Positions 22,336-34,938 of a DNA stretch of 64,000 nt are shown piece after piece (position 1 is the stretch's first letter; every line of letters begins with the position of its first letter). This DNA is from Cardiocondyla obscurior (taxonomy: Eukaryota > Arthropoda > Insecta > Hymenoptera > Formicidae), in NCBI RefSeq assembly GCF_019399895.1, contig NW_027228788.1, forward strand, positions 626,299 to 690,298, in the 5' to 3' direction. The translations under genes and the position numbers were made by a program. Below the pieces are notes generated by a model. That model was given only the letters and a program-made list of their open reading frames with translations. It was not told where the DNA came from and searched no databases.

Positions 22336-25300
22336 GCATACGGGACAATTCCGAGCTTTCAATTTGCACCAGCAGACGAAATATGGCCGAAAAACATAAA
22401 AAAATTTTTTTATTTGCAACATAGCATTGTGCGGCATTTAAAAAAGATGCATACGGGCCTATTCCGAGCCTTTTATTTTCACCAGCAGCCGAAATATGGC
22501 CAAAAACGAAAAAAATATTTTGAAATTTAGCAACATAGCATTGTGCGGCATTTAAAAAATGCATACGGGTTTATTCCGAGCCTTCTATTTTCACCAGCAG
22601 ACGAAATATGGCCGAAAAACATAAAAACATATTTTTAAATTTTGCAACGTAGCATTGTGCGCAACTAAAAATAGATGCATACGGGACAATTCCGAGCTTT
22701 CAATTTGCACCAGCAGACGAAATATGGCCGAAAAACATAAAAAATTTTTTTAATTTTGCAACATAGCATTGTGCGGCAATTAAAAAAGATGAATACGGGC
22801 CTAATCCGAACCCATTATTTTTACCAGCAGCCGAGATATGGCCGAAAAACGAAAAAAAATATTTTAGAAATTTAGCAACATAGCATTGTGCGGCATTTAA
22901 AAAGATGCATACGGGTTTATTCCGAGCCTTCTATTTTCACCAGCAGCCGAAATATGGCCGAAAAACATAAAAACATATTTTTAAATTTTGCAACGTAGCA
23001 TCGTGCGCAACTAAAAATAGATGCATACGGGACAATTCCGAGCTTTCAATTTGCACCAGCAGACGAAATATGGCCGAAAAACATAAAAAAATTTTTTTTA
23101 ATTTTGCAACATAGCATTGTGAGACATTTAAAGAATATGCATACGGGTTTATTCCGAGTTTTTTATTTTCACCAGCAGACGAAATGAACAAAAAACAAAA
23201 AAAAATTTTTTTAATTTGGTAACATAGCATTGTGCGGCAATTAAAGGAGATGAATACGGGCCTATTCCGAGCCTATTATTTTTACCAGCAGCCGAGATAT
23301 GGCCAAAAAACGAAAAAAATATTTTTGAAATTTAGCAACATAGCATTGTGCGGCATTTAAAAAAAATGCATACGGGTTTATTCCGAGCCTTCTATTTTCA
23401 CCAGCAGACGAAATATGGCCGAAAAACATAAAAACATATTTTTTAGATTTTGCAACGTAGCATTGTGCGCAACTAAAAATAGATGCATACGGGACAATTC
23501 CGAGCTTTCAATTTGCACCAGCAGACGAAATATGGCCGAAAAACATAAAAAAATTTTTTTATTTGGCAACATAGCATTGTGCGGCAATTAAAGAAGATGA
23601 ATACGGGCCTAATCCGAGCCTATTATTTTTACCAGCAGCCGAGATATGGCCGAAAAACGAAAAAAATATTTTAGATATTTAGCAACATAGCGTTGTGCGG
23701 CATTTAAAGAAGATGAATACGGGTTTATTCCGAGTTTTCTATTTTCACCAGCAGACGAAATGGCCAAAAACAAAAAAAATTTTTTAATTTTGCAACATAG
23801 CATTGTGCGGCATTTAAAAATATGCATACGGGTTTATTCCGAGTTTTCTATTTTCACCAGCAGCCGAGATATGGCCAAAAAACAAAAAAAAATTTTTGAA
23901 ATTTTGCAACGTAGCATTGTGCGCAACAAAAATAGATGCATACGGCCTATTCCGAGCCTTCTATTTTCACCAGCAGACGAAATGAACAAAAAACAAAAAA
24001 AAATTTTTTAATTTGGCAACATAGCATTGTGCGGCAATTAAAAGAGATGAATACGGGCCTATTCCGAGCCTATTATTTTTACCAGCAGCCGAGATATGGC
24101 CAAAAAACGAAAAAATATTTTGAAATTTAGCAACATAGCATTGTGCGGCATTTAAAAAATGCATACGGGTTTATTCCGAGCCTTCTATTTTCACCAGCAG
24201 ACGAAATATGGCCGAAAAACATAAAAACATATTTTTAAAATTTTGCAACGTAGCATTGTGCGCAACTAAAAATAGATGCATACGGGACAATTCCGAGCTT
24301 TCAATTTGCACCAGCAGACGAAATATGGCCGAAAAACATAAAAAAAATTTTTTTTAATTTTGCAACATAGCATTGTGCGGCATTTAAAAATATGCATACG
24401 GGTTTATTCCGAGTTTTTATTTTCACCAGCAGACGAAATGAACAAAAAACAAAAAAAAATTTTTTTAATTTGGTAACATAGCATTGTGCGGCAATTAAAG
24501 GAGATGAATACGGGCCTATTCCGAGCCTATTATTTTTACCAGCAGCCGAGATATGGCCAAAAACAAAAATATTTTTGAAATTTAGCAACATAGCATTGTG
24601 CGGCATTTAAAAAATGCATACGGGTTTATTCCGAGCCTTCTATTTTCACCAGCAGACGAAATATGGCCGAAAAACATAAAAACATTTTTTAATTTTGCAA
24701 CGTAGCATTGTGCGCAACTAAAAATAGATGCATACGGGACAATTCCGAGCTTTCAATTTGCACCAGCAGACGAAATATGGCCGAAAAACATAAAAAATAT
24801 TTTTAATTTGGCAACATAGCATTGTGCGGCAATTAAAGAAGATGAATACGGGCCTAATCCGAGCCTATTATTTTTACCAGCAGCCGAGATATGGCCGAAA
24901 AACGAAAAAAATATTTTAGAAATTTAGCAACATAGCATTGTGCGGCATTTAAAAAAATGCATACGGGTTTATTCCGAGCCTTCTATTTTCACCAGCAGAC
25001 GAAATATGGCCGAAAAACATAAAAACATATTTTTAAATTTTGCAACGTAGCATTGTGCGCAACTAAAAATAGATGCATACGGGACAATTCCGAGCTTTCA
25101 ATTTGCACCAGCAGACGAAATATGGCCGAAAAACATAAAAAAATATTTTTAATTTTGCAACATAGCATTGTGCGGCAATTAAAGAAGATGCATACGGGCC
25201 TATTCCGAGCCTATTATTTTTACCAGCAGCCGAGATATGGCCGAAAAACGAAAAAAATATTTTAGATATTTAGCAACATAGCATTGTGCGGCATTTAAAA

Positions 25301-25756
25301 AGATGCATACGGGTTTATTCCGAGCTTTCTATTTTCACCAGCAGACGAATATGGCCAAAAAACAAAAAAATTTTTTAATTTTGCAACATAGCATTGTGCG
25401 GCATTTAAAAATATGCATACGGGTTTATTCCGAGCTTTCTATTTTCACCAGCAGACGAAATATGGCCAAAAAACAAAAAAAATTTTTTGAAATTTTGCAA
25501 CATAGCATTGTGCGCAACAAAAATAGATGCATACGGGCCTATTCCGAGCCTTCTATTTTCACCAGCAGACGAATATGGCCAAAAACAAAAAAATATTTTT
25601 TAATTTAGCAACATAGCATTGTGCGGCATTTAAAAAAATGCATACGGGTTTATTCCGAGCCTTCTATTTTCACCAGCAGACGAAATATGGCCGAAAAACA
25701 TAAAAACATATTTTTAAAATTTTGCAACGTAGCATTGTGCGCAACTAAAAATAGAT
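22336..25756. repeat. Left-half super-unit, copy 3 (about 3.42 kb)
   Basis: B-to-B spacings 3,3,4,7,4,3,6 are identical to 7916-11362. Its G monomer (start near 23823) has AGCAGCCGAGATATGGCC, like the copies at 9404 and 12841 but without the GGCC to AGCC change. It therefore looks like the ancestral state of that lineage. Confidence 0.83.
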
Positions 25757-28700
25757 GCATACGGGACAATTCCGAGCTTTCAATTTGCACCAGCAGACGA
25801 AATATGGCCGAAAAACATAAAAAAAATTTTTTTTAATTTTGCAACATAGCATTGTGAGGCATTTAAAGAATATGCATACGGGTTTATTCCGAGTTTTTTA
25901 TTTTCACCAGCAGACGAAATGAACAAAAAACAAAAAAAAAATTTTTTTAATTTGGTAACATAGCATTGTGCGGCAATTAAAGGAGATGAATACGGGCTTA
26001 TTCCGAGCCTATTATTTTTACCAGCAGCCGAGATATGGCCAAAAAACAAAAAAATTATTTTTGAAATTTAGCAACATAGCATTGTGCGGCATTTAAAAAA
26101 AATGCATACGGGTTTATTCCGAGCCTTCTATTTTCACCAGCAGACGAAATATGGCCGAAAAACATAAAAACATATTTTTTAGATTTTGCAACGTAGCATT
26201 GTGCGCAACTAAAAATAGATGCATACGGGACAATTCCGAGCTTTCAATTTGCACCAGCAGACGAAATATGGCCGAAAAACATAAAAAATTTTTTTTTATT
26301 TGCAACATAGCATTGTGCGGCAATTAAAGAAGATGAATACGGGCCTAATCCGAGCCTATTATTTTTACCAGCAGCCGAGATATGGCCGAAAAACGAAAAA
26401 AATATTTTAGATATTTAGCAACATAGCATTGTGCGGCATTTAAAGAAGATGCATACGGGTTTATTCCGAGCTTTCTATTTTCACCAGCAGACGAAATGGC
26501 CAAAAACAAAAAAAAAATTTTTTAATTTTGCAACATAGCATTGTGCGGCATTTAAAAATATGCATACGGGTTTATTCCGAGTTTCTATTTTCACCAGCAG
26601 CCGAGATATGGCCAAAAAACAAAAAAATTTTTTGAAATTTTGCAACGTAGCATTGTGCGCAACTAAAAATAGATGCATACGGGACAATTCCGAGCTTTTA
26701 TTTTCACCAGCAGACGAAATATGGCCGAAAAACATAAAAAATTTTTTTAATTTTGCAACATAGCATTGTGCGGCATTTAAAAATATGCATACGGGTTTAT
26801 TCCGAGCTTTTATTTTCACCAGCAGACGAAATGGCCAAAAAACAAAAAAAAATTTTTTTAATTTGCAACATAGCATTGTGCGGCAATTAAAGAAGATGAA
26901 TACGGGCCTATTCCGAGCCTATTATTTTTACCAGCAGCCGAGATATGGCCAAAAACGAAAAAAAATTTTTGAAATTTAGCAACATAGCATTGTGCGGCAT
27001 TTAAAAAATGCATACGGGTTTATTCCGAGCCTTCTATTTTCACCAGCAGACGAAATATGGCCGAAAAACATAAAAACATATTTTTAAATTTTGCAACGTA
27101 GCATTGTGCGCAACTAAAAATAGATGCATACGGGACAATTCCGAGCTTTCAATTTGCACCAGCAGACGAAATATGGCCGAAAAACATAAAAAATTTTTTT
27201 AATTTGCAACATAGCATTGTGCGGCATTTAAAAAAGATGCATACGGGTTTATTCCGAGTTTTCTATTTTCACCAGCAGACGAATATGAACAAAAACAAAA
27301 AAATTTTTTAATTTGGCAACATAGCATTGTGCGGCAATTAAAGGAGATGAATACGGGCCTATTCCGAGCCTATTATTTTTACCAGCAGCCGAGATATGGC
27401 CAAAAACGAAAAAATATTTTGAAATTTAGCAACATAGCATTGTGCGGCATTTAAAAAAATGCATACGGGTTTATTCCGAGCCTTCTATTTTCACCAGCAG
27501 ACGAAATATGGCCGAAAAAATAAAAACATATTTTTAAATTTTGCAACGTAGCATTGTGCGCAACTAAAAATAGATGCATACGGGACAATTCCGAGCTTTC
27601 AATTTGCACCAGCAGACGAAATATGGCCGAAAAACATAAAAAATTTTTTTAATTTTGCAACATAGCATTGTGCGGCATTTAAAAATATGCATACGGGTTT
27701 ATTCCGAGTTTTTATTTTCACCAGCAGACGAAATGAACAAAAACAAAAAAAAATTTTTTAATTTGGCAACATAGCATTGTGCGGCAATTAAAGGAGATGA
27801 ATACGGGCCTATTCCGAGCCTATTATTTTTACCAGCAGCCGAGATATGGCCAAAAAACGAAAAAAATATGTTTGAAATTTAGCAACATAGCATTGTGCGG
27901 CATTTAAAAAAAATGCATACGGGTTTATTCCGAGCCTTCTATTTTCACCAGCAAACGAAATATGGCCGAAAAACATAAAAACATATTTTTTAAATTTTGC
28001 AACGTAGCATTGTGCGCAACTAAAAATAGATGCATACGGGACAATTCCGAGCTTTCAATTTGCACCAGCAGACGAAATATGGCCGAAAAACATAAAAAAT
28101 ATTTTTTATTTGGCAACATAGCATTGTGCGGCAATTAAAGAAGATGAATACGGGCCTAATCCGAGCCTATTATTTTTACCAGCAGCCGAGATATGGCCGA
28201 AAAACGAAAAAAATATTTTAGAAATTTAGCAACATAGCATTGTGCGGCATTTAAAAAGATGCATACGGGTTTATTCCGAGCTTTCTATTTTCACCAGCAG
28301 ACGAATATGGCCGAAAAACAAAAAAATTTTTTTAATTTTGCAACATAGCATTGTGCGCATTTAAAAATATGCATACGGGTTTATTCCGAGCTTTCTATTT
28401 TCACCAGCAGACGAAATATGGCCGAAAAACAAAAAAAATTTTTTAAATTTTGCAACATAGCATTGTGCGCAACAAAAATAGATGCATACGGGCCTATTCC
28501 GAGCCTTCTATTTTCACCAGCAGACGAATATGAACAAAAACAAAAAAAAATTTTTTTAATTTAGCAACATAGCATTGTGCGGCATTTAAAAAAATGCATA
28601 CGGGTTTATTCCGAGCCTTCTATTTTCACCAGCAGACGAAATATGGCCGAAAAACATAAAAACATATTTTTAAAATTTTGCAACATAGCATTGTGCGCAA

Positions 28701-30292
28701 CTAAAAATAGATGCATACGGGACAATTCCGAGCTTTCAATTTGCACCAGCAGACGAAATATGGCCGAAAAACATAAAAAAATTTTTTTTTAATTTTGCAA
28801 CATAGCATTGTGCGGCATTTAAAAATATGCATACGGGTTTATTCCGAGCTTTTATTTTCACCAGCAGACGAAATGAACAAAAACAAAAAAAAATTTTTTA
28901 ATTTGGCAACATAGCATTGTGCGGCAATTAAAGAGATGAATACGGGCCTATTCCGAGCCTATTATTTTTACCAGCAGCCGAGATATGGCCAAAAACAAAA
29001 AAATATTTTTGAAATTTAGCAACATAGCATTGTGCGGCATTTAAAAAATGCATACGGGTTTATTCCGAGCCTTCTATTTTCACCAGCAGACGAAATATGG
29101 CCGAAAAACATAAAAACATATTTTTAAATTTTGCAACGTAGCATTGTGCGCAACTAAAAATAGATGCATACGGGACAATTCCGAGCTTTCAATTTGCACC
29201 AGCAGACGAAATATGGCCGAAAAACATAAAAAAATTTTTTATTTGGCAACATAGCATTGTGCGGCAATTAAAGAAGATGAATACGGGCCTAATCCGAGCC
29301 TATTATTTTTACCAGCAGCCGAGATATGGCCGAAAAACGAAAAAAATATTTTAGATATTTAGCAACATAGCATTGTGCGGCATTTAAAAAGATGCATACG
29401 GGTTTATTCCGAGCTTTCTATTTTCACCAGCAGACGAATATGAACAAAAACAAAAAAAAAATTTTTTAATTTTGCAACATAGCATTGTGCGCATTTAAAA
29501 ATATGCATACGGGTTTATTCCGAGCTTTCTATTTTCACCAGCAGACGATATGGCCGAAAAACAAAAAAAATTTTTTGAAATTTTGCAACATAGCATTGTG
29601 CGCAACAAAAAAGATGCATACGGGCCTATTCCGAGCCTTCTATTTTCACCAGCAGACGAATATGGCCAAAAAACAAAAAAATTTTTTTAATTTGGCAACA
29701 TAGCATTGTGCGGCATTTAAAAATGCATACGGGTTTATTCCGAGCCTTCTATTTTCACCAGCAGACGAAATATGGCCGAAAAACATAAAAACATATTTTA
29801 AAATTTTGCAACGTAGCATTGTGCGCAACTAAAAATAGATGCATACGGGACAATTCCGAGCTTTCAATTTGCACCAGCAGACGAAATATGGCCGAAAAAC
29901 ATAAAAAAAATTTTTTTTAATTTTGCAACATAGCATTGTGAGGCATTTAAAAAGTATGCATACGGGTTTATTCCGAGTTTTCTATTTTCACCAGCAGACG
30001 AAATGAACAAAAACAAAAAAAAATTTTTTAATTTGGTAACATAGCATTGTGCGGCAATTAAAGGAGATGAATACGGGCCTATTCCGAGCCTATTATTTTT
30101 ACCAGCAGCCGAGATATGGCCAAAAAAAAAAAATATTTTTGAAATTTAGCAACATAGCATTGTGCGGCATTTAAAAAAATGCATACGGGTTTATTCCGAG
30201 CCTTCTATTTTCACCAGCAGACGAAATATGGCCGAAATAAAAACATATTTTTAGATTTTGCAACGTAGCATTGTGCGCAACTAAAAATAGAT
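25757..30292. repeat. Tetramer and hexamer block (B-C-H-G-D'-A)
   Basis: B-to-B spacings are 4,4,4,4,4,6,4,6,4. The hexamers at 28032 and 29166 are heptamers lacking the C between D' and A, and the hexamer just before the block (25075) has the same order. H and D' copies here often read GAATATGAAC or GAATATGGCC. The H copies near 28,340 and 29,480 share the shortened TGTGCGCATTTAAAAATAT. The B at 26675 is itself unusual (GAGCTTTTATTTTCACC, an A-like interior). Confidence 0.85.
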
Positions 30293-33200
30293 GCATACGG
30301 GACAATTCCGAGCTTTCAATTTGCACCAGCAGACGAAATATGGCCGAAAAACATAAAAAAATTTTTTATTTGCAACATAGCATTGTGCGGCAATTAAAGA
30401 AGATGAATACGGGCCTAATCCGAGCCTATTATTTTTACCAGCAGCCGAGATATGGCCGAAAAACGAAAAAAAATATTTTAGAAATTTAGCAACATAGCAT
30501 TGTGCGGCAATTAAAGAAGATGCATACGGGTTTATTCCGAGCCTTTATTTTCACCAGCAGACGAAATATGGCCGAAAAACATAAAAACATATTTTTTAAA
30601 TTTTGCAACGTAGCATTGTGCGCAACTAAAATAGATGCATACGGGACAATTCCGAGCTTTCAATTTGCACCAGCAGACGAAATATGGCCGAAAAACATAA
30701 AAAAATTTTTTTTTAATTTTGCAACATAGCATTGTGCGGCAATTAAAAGAGATGATACGGGCCTATTCCGAGCCTATTATTTTTACCAGCAGCCGAGATA
30801 TGGCCGAAAAACGAAAAAAATATTTTTGAAATTTAGCAACATAGCATTGTGCGGCATTTAAAAAAATGCATACGGGTTTATTCCGAGCCTTCTATTTTCA
30901 CCAGCAGACGAAATATGGCCGAAAAACATAAAAACATATTTTTAAAATTTTGCAACGTAGCATTGTGCGCAACTAAAAATAGATGCATACGGGACAATTC
31001 CGAGCTTTCAATTTGCACCAGCAGACGAAATATGGCCGAAAAACATAAAAAATTTTTTTAATTTTGCAACATAGCATTGTGCGGCAATTAAAAGAGATGA
31101 TACGGGCCTATTCCGAGCCTATTATTTTTACCAGCAGCCGAGATATGGCCGAAAAACGAAAAAAATATTTTAGAAATTTAGCAACATAGCATTGTGCGGC
31201 ATTTAAAAAGATGCATACGGGTTTATTCCGAGCTTTCTATTTTCACCAGCAGACGAAATACAAAAACAAAAAAAATTTTTTTAATTTTGCAACATAGCAT
31301 TGTGCGGCATTTAAAAAGATGCATACGGGTTTATTCCGAGCTTTCTATTTTCACCAGCAGCCGAGATATGGCCAAAAAACGAAAAAAATATTTTTGAAAT
31401 TTAGCAACATAGCATTGTGCGGCATTTAAAAAAAATGCATACGGGTTTATTCCGAGCCTTCTATTTTCACCAGCAGACGAAATATGGTCGAAAAACATAA
31501 AAACATATTTTTAAAATTTTGCAACGTAGCATTGTGCGCAACTAAAAATAGATGCATACGGGACAATTCCGAGCTTTCAATTTGCACCAGCAGACGAAAT
31601 ATGGCCGAAAAACATAAAAATTTTTTTAATTTTGCAACATAGCATTGTGCGGCATTTAAAGAATATGCATACGGGTTTATTCCGAGTTTTTTTTTCACCA
31701 GCAGACGAAATGAACAAAAACAAAAAAAATTTTTTTAATTTGGTAACATAGCATTGTGCGGCAATTAAAGGAGATGAATACGGGCCTATTCCGAGCCTAT
31801 TATTTTTACCAGCAGCCGAGATATGGCCAAAAAACGAAAAAAAATATTTTTGAAATTTAGCAACATAGCATTGTGCGGCATTTAAAAAAATGCATACGGG
31901 TTTATTCCGAGCCTTCTATTTTCACCAGCAGACGAAATATGGCCGAAAAACATAAAAACATATTTTTAAATTTTGCAACGTAGCATTGTGCGCAACTAAA
32001 AATAGATGCATACGGGACAATTCCGAGCTTTCAATTTGCACCAGCAGACGAAATATGGCCGAAAAACATAAAAAATTTTTTTATTTGCAACATAGCATTG
32101 TGCGGCAATTAAAGAAGATGCATACGGGCCTAATCCGAGCCTATTATTTTTACCAGCAGCCGAGATATGGCCGAAAAACGAAAAAAATATTTTAGAAATT
32201 TAGCAACATAGCATTGTGCGGCATTTAAAGAAGATGAATACGGGTTTATTCCGAGCTTTCTATTTTCACCAGCAGACGAATATGGCCAAAAACAAAAAAA
32301 ATTTTTTAATTTTGCAACATAGCATTGTGCGGCATTTAAAAATATGCATACGGGTTTATTCCGAGTTTTCTATTTTCACCAGCAGACGAAATATGGCCAA
32401 AAACAAAAAAAATTTTTTGAAATTTTGCAACGTAGCATTGTGCGCAACAAAAATAGATGCATACGGGCCTATTCCGAGCCTTCTATTTTCACCAGCAGAC
32501 GAACAAAAACAAAAAAAAATTTTTTAATTTGGCAACATAGCATTGTGCGGCAATTAAAGAAGATGAATACGGGCCTATTCCGAGCCTATTATTTTTACCA
32601 GCAGCCGAGATATGGCCAAAAAACGAAAAAAATATTTTTGAAATTTAGCAACATAGCATTGTGCGGCATTTAAAAAAATGCATACGGGTTTATTCCGAGC
32701 CTTCTATTTTCACCAGCAGACGAAATATGGCCGAAAAACATAAAAACATATTTTTAAATTTTGCAACGTAGCATTGTGCGCAACTAAAAATAGATGCATA
32801 CGGGACAATTCCGAGCTTTCAATTTGCACCAGCAGACGAAATATGGCCGAAAAACATAAAAAATTTTTTTAATTTTGCAACATAGCATTGTGCGGCATTT
32901 AAAAATATGCATACGGGTTTATTCCGAGTTTTCTATTTTCACCAGCAGACGAAATGAACAAAAAACAAAAAAAAAATTTTTTTAATTTGGCAACATAGCA
33001 TTGTGCGGCAATTAAAGGAGATGAATACGGGCCTATTCCGAGCCTATTATTTTTACCAGCAGCCGAGATATGGCCAAAAACGAAAAAAAAATTTTGAAAT
33101 TTAGCAACATAGCATTGTGCGGCATTTAAAAAATGCATACGGGTTTATTCCGAGCCTTTTATTTTCACCAGCAGACGAAATATGGCCGAAAAACATAAAA

Positions 33201-34938
33201 ACATATTTTTAGATTTTGCAACGTAGCATTGTGCGCAACTAAAAATAGATGCATACGGGACAATTCCGAGCTTTCAATTTGCACCAGCAGACGAAATATG
33301 GCCGAAAAACATAAAAAATTTTTTTTATTTGGCAACATAGCATTGTGCGGCAATTAAAGAAGATGAATACGGGCCTATTCCGAGCCTATTATTTTTACCA
33401 GCAGCCGAGATATGGCCGAAAAACGAAAAAAATATTTTAGATATTTAGCAACATAGCATTGTGCGGCAATTAAAGAAGATGAATACGGGTTTATTCCGAG
33501 TTTTCTATTTTCACCAGCAGACGAATATGGCCGAAAAACAAAAAAATTTTTTTAATTTTGCAACATAGCATTGTGCGCATTTAAAAATATGCATACGGGT
33601 TTATTCCGAGCTTTCTATTTTCACCAGCAGACGAAATATGGCCAAAAACAAAAAAAAATTTTTGAAATTTTGCAACGTAGCATTGTGCGCAACAAAAATA
33701 GATGCATACGGGTTTATTCCGAGCCTTCTATTTTCACCAGCAGACGAAATGAACAAAAACAAAAAAAATTTTTTAATTTGGTAACATAGCATTGTGCGGC
33801 AATTAAAGGAGATGAATACGGGCCTATTCCGAGCCTATTATTTTTACCAGCAGCCGAGATATGGCCAAAAACGAAAAATATTTTTGAAATTTAGCAACAT
33901 AGCATTGTGCGGCATTTAAAAAAATGCATACGGGTTTATTCCGAGCCTTCTATTTTCACCAGCAGACGAAATATGGCCGAAAAACATAAAAACATATTTT
34001 TAAAATTTTGCAACGTAGCATTGTGCGCAACTAAAAATAGATGCATACGGGACAATTCCGAGCTTTCAATTTGCACCAGCAGACGAAATATGGCCGAAAA
34101 ACATAAAAATTTTTTTAATTTTGCAACATAGCATTGTGCGGCATTTAAGAATATGCATACGGGTTTATTCCGAGTTTTTATTTTCACCAGCAGACGAAAT
34201 GAACAAAAACAAAAAAATTTTTTTAATTTGGTAACATAGCATTGTGCGGCAATTAAAGGAGATGAATACGGGCCTATTCCGAGCCTATTATTTTTACCAG
34301 CAGCCGAGATATGGCCAAAAACGAAAAAAATTTTGAAATTTAGCAACATAGCATTGTGCGGCATTTAAAAAAATGCATACGGGTTTATTCCGAGCCTTTT
34401 ATTTTCACCAGCAGACGAAATATGGCCGAAAAACATAAAAACATATTTTTTAATTTTGCAACGTAGCATTGTGCGCAACTAAAAATAGATGCATACGGGA
34501 CAATTCCGAGCTTTCAATTTGCACCAGCAGACGAAATATGGCCGAAAAACATAAAAAAATTTTTTTATTTGCAACATAGCATTGTGCGGCAATTAAAGAA
34601 GATGAATACGGGCCTAATCCGAGCCTATTATTTTTACCAGCAGCCGAGATATGGCCGAAAAACGAAAAAAAAATTTTAGATTTAGCAACATAGCATTGTG
34701 CGGCATTTAAAAAAATGAATACGGGTTTATTCCGAGCTTTCTATTTTCACCAGCAGACGAAATGAACAAAAAACAAAAAAATTTTTAATTTAGCAACATA
34801 GCATTGTGCGGCAATTAAAAAGATGCATACGGGTTTATTCCGAGCCTTTATTTTCACCAGCAGACGAAATATGGCCGAAAAACATAAAACATATTTTTAA
34901 ATTTTGCAACGTAGCATTGTGCGCAACTAAAAATAGAT
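30293..34938. repeat. Last heptamer-containing block
   Basis: B-to-B spacings are 3,3,5,4,7,4,7,4,4. It holds the last two heptamers, 32008-32795 and 33251-34042. The last class-G monomer I could find is the one near 33,592-33,702. A G/C chimera lies at 31321. Confidence 0.86.
31321..31436 (+). repeat. Chimeric monomer, G front and C back
   Basis: The front (GAGCTTTCTATTTTCACC, AGCAGCCGAGATATGGCCA) is as in G. From the A/T tract onward it is class C (AACGAAAAAAATATTTTTG, TTTAGCAACATAG, GGCATTTAAAA). It forms part of a pentamer, 30985-31553, and shortens what would be a heptamer. Confidence 0.82.

Noticed and set aside
33936..34364. Longest open frames (142 codons here on the minus strand; others of 123-133 codons near 1.7-2.1, 21.9, 26.5 and 44.7 kb) as possible genes
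   Set aside because: They read straight through two to four satellite monomers. The same peptide phrases recur in dozens of copies at every HOR, in both orientations and in several frames. A/T-tract length changes alter the frame from copy to copy. The monomer is not a multiple of three. No distinct start context, domain or flanking regulatory signal was seen.
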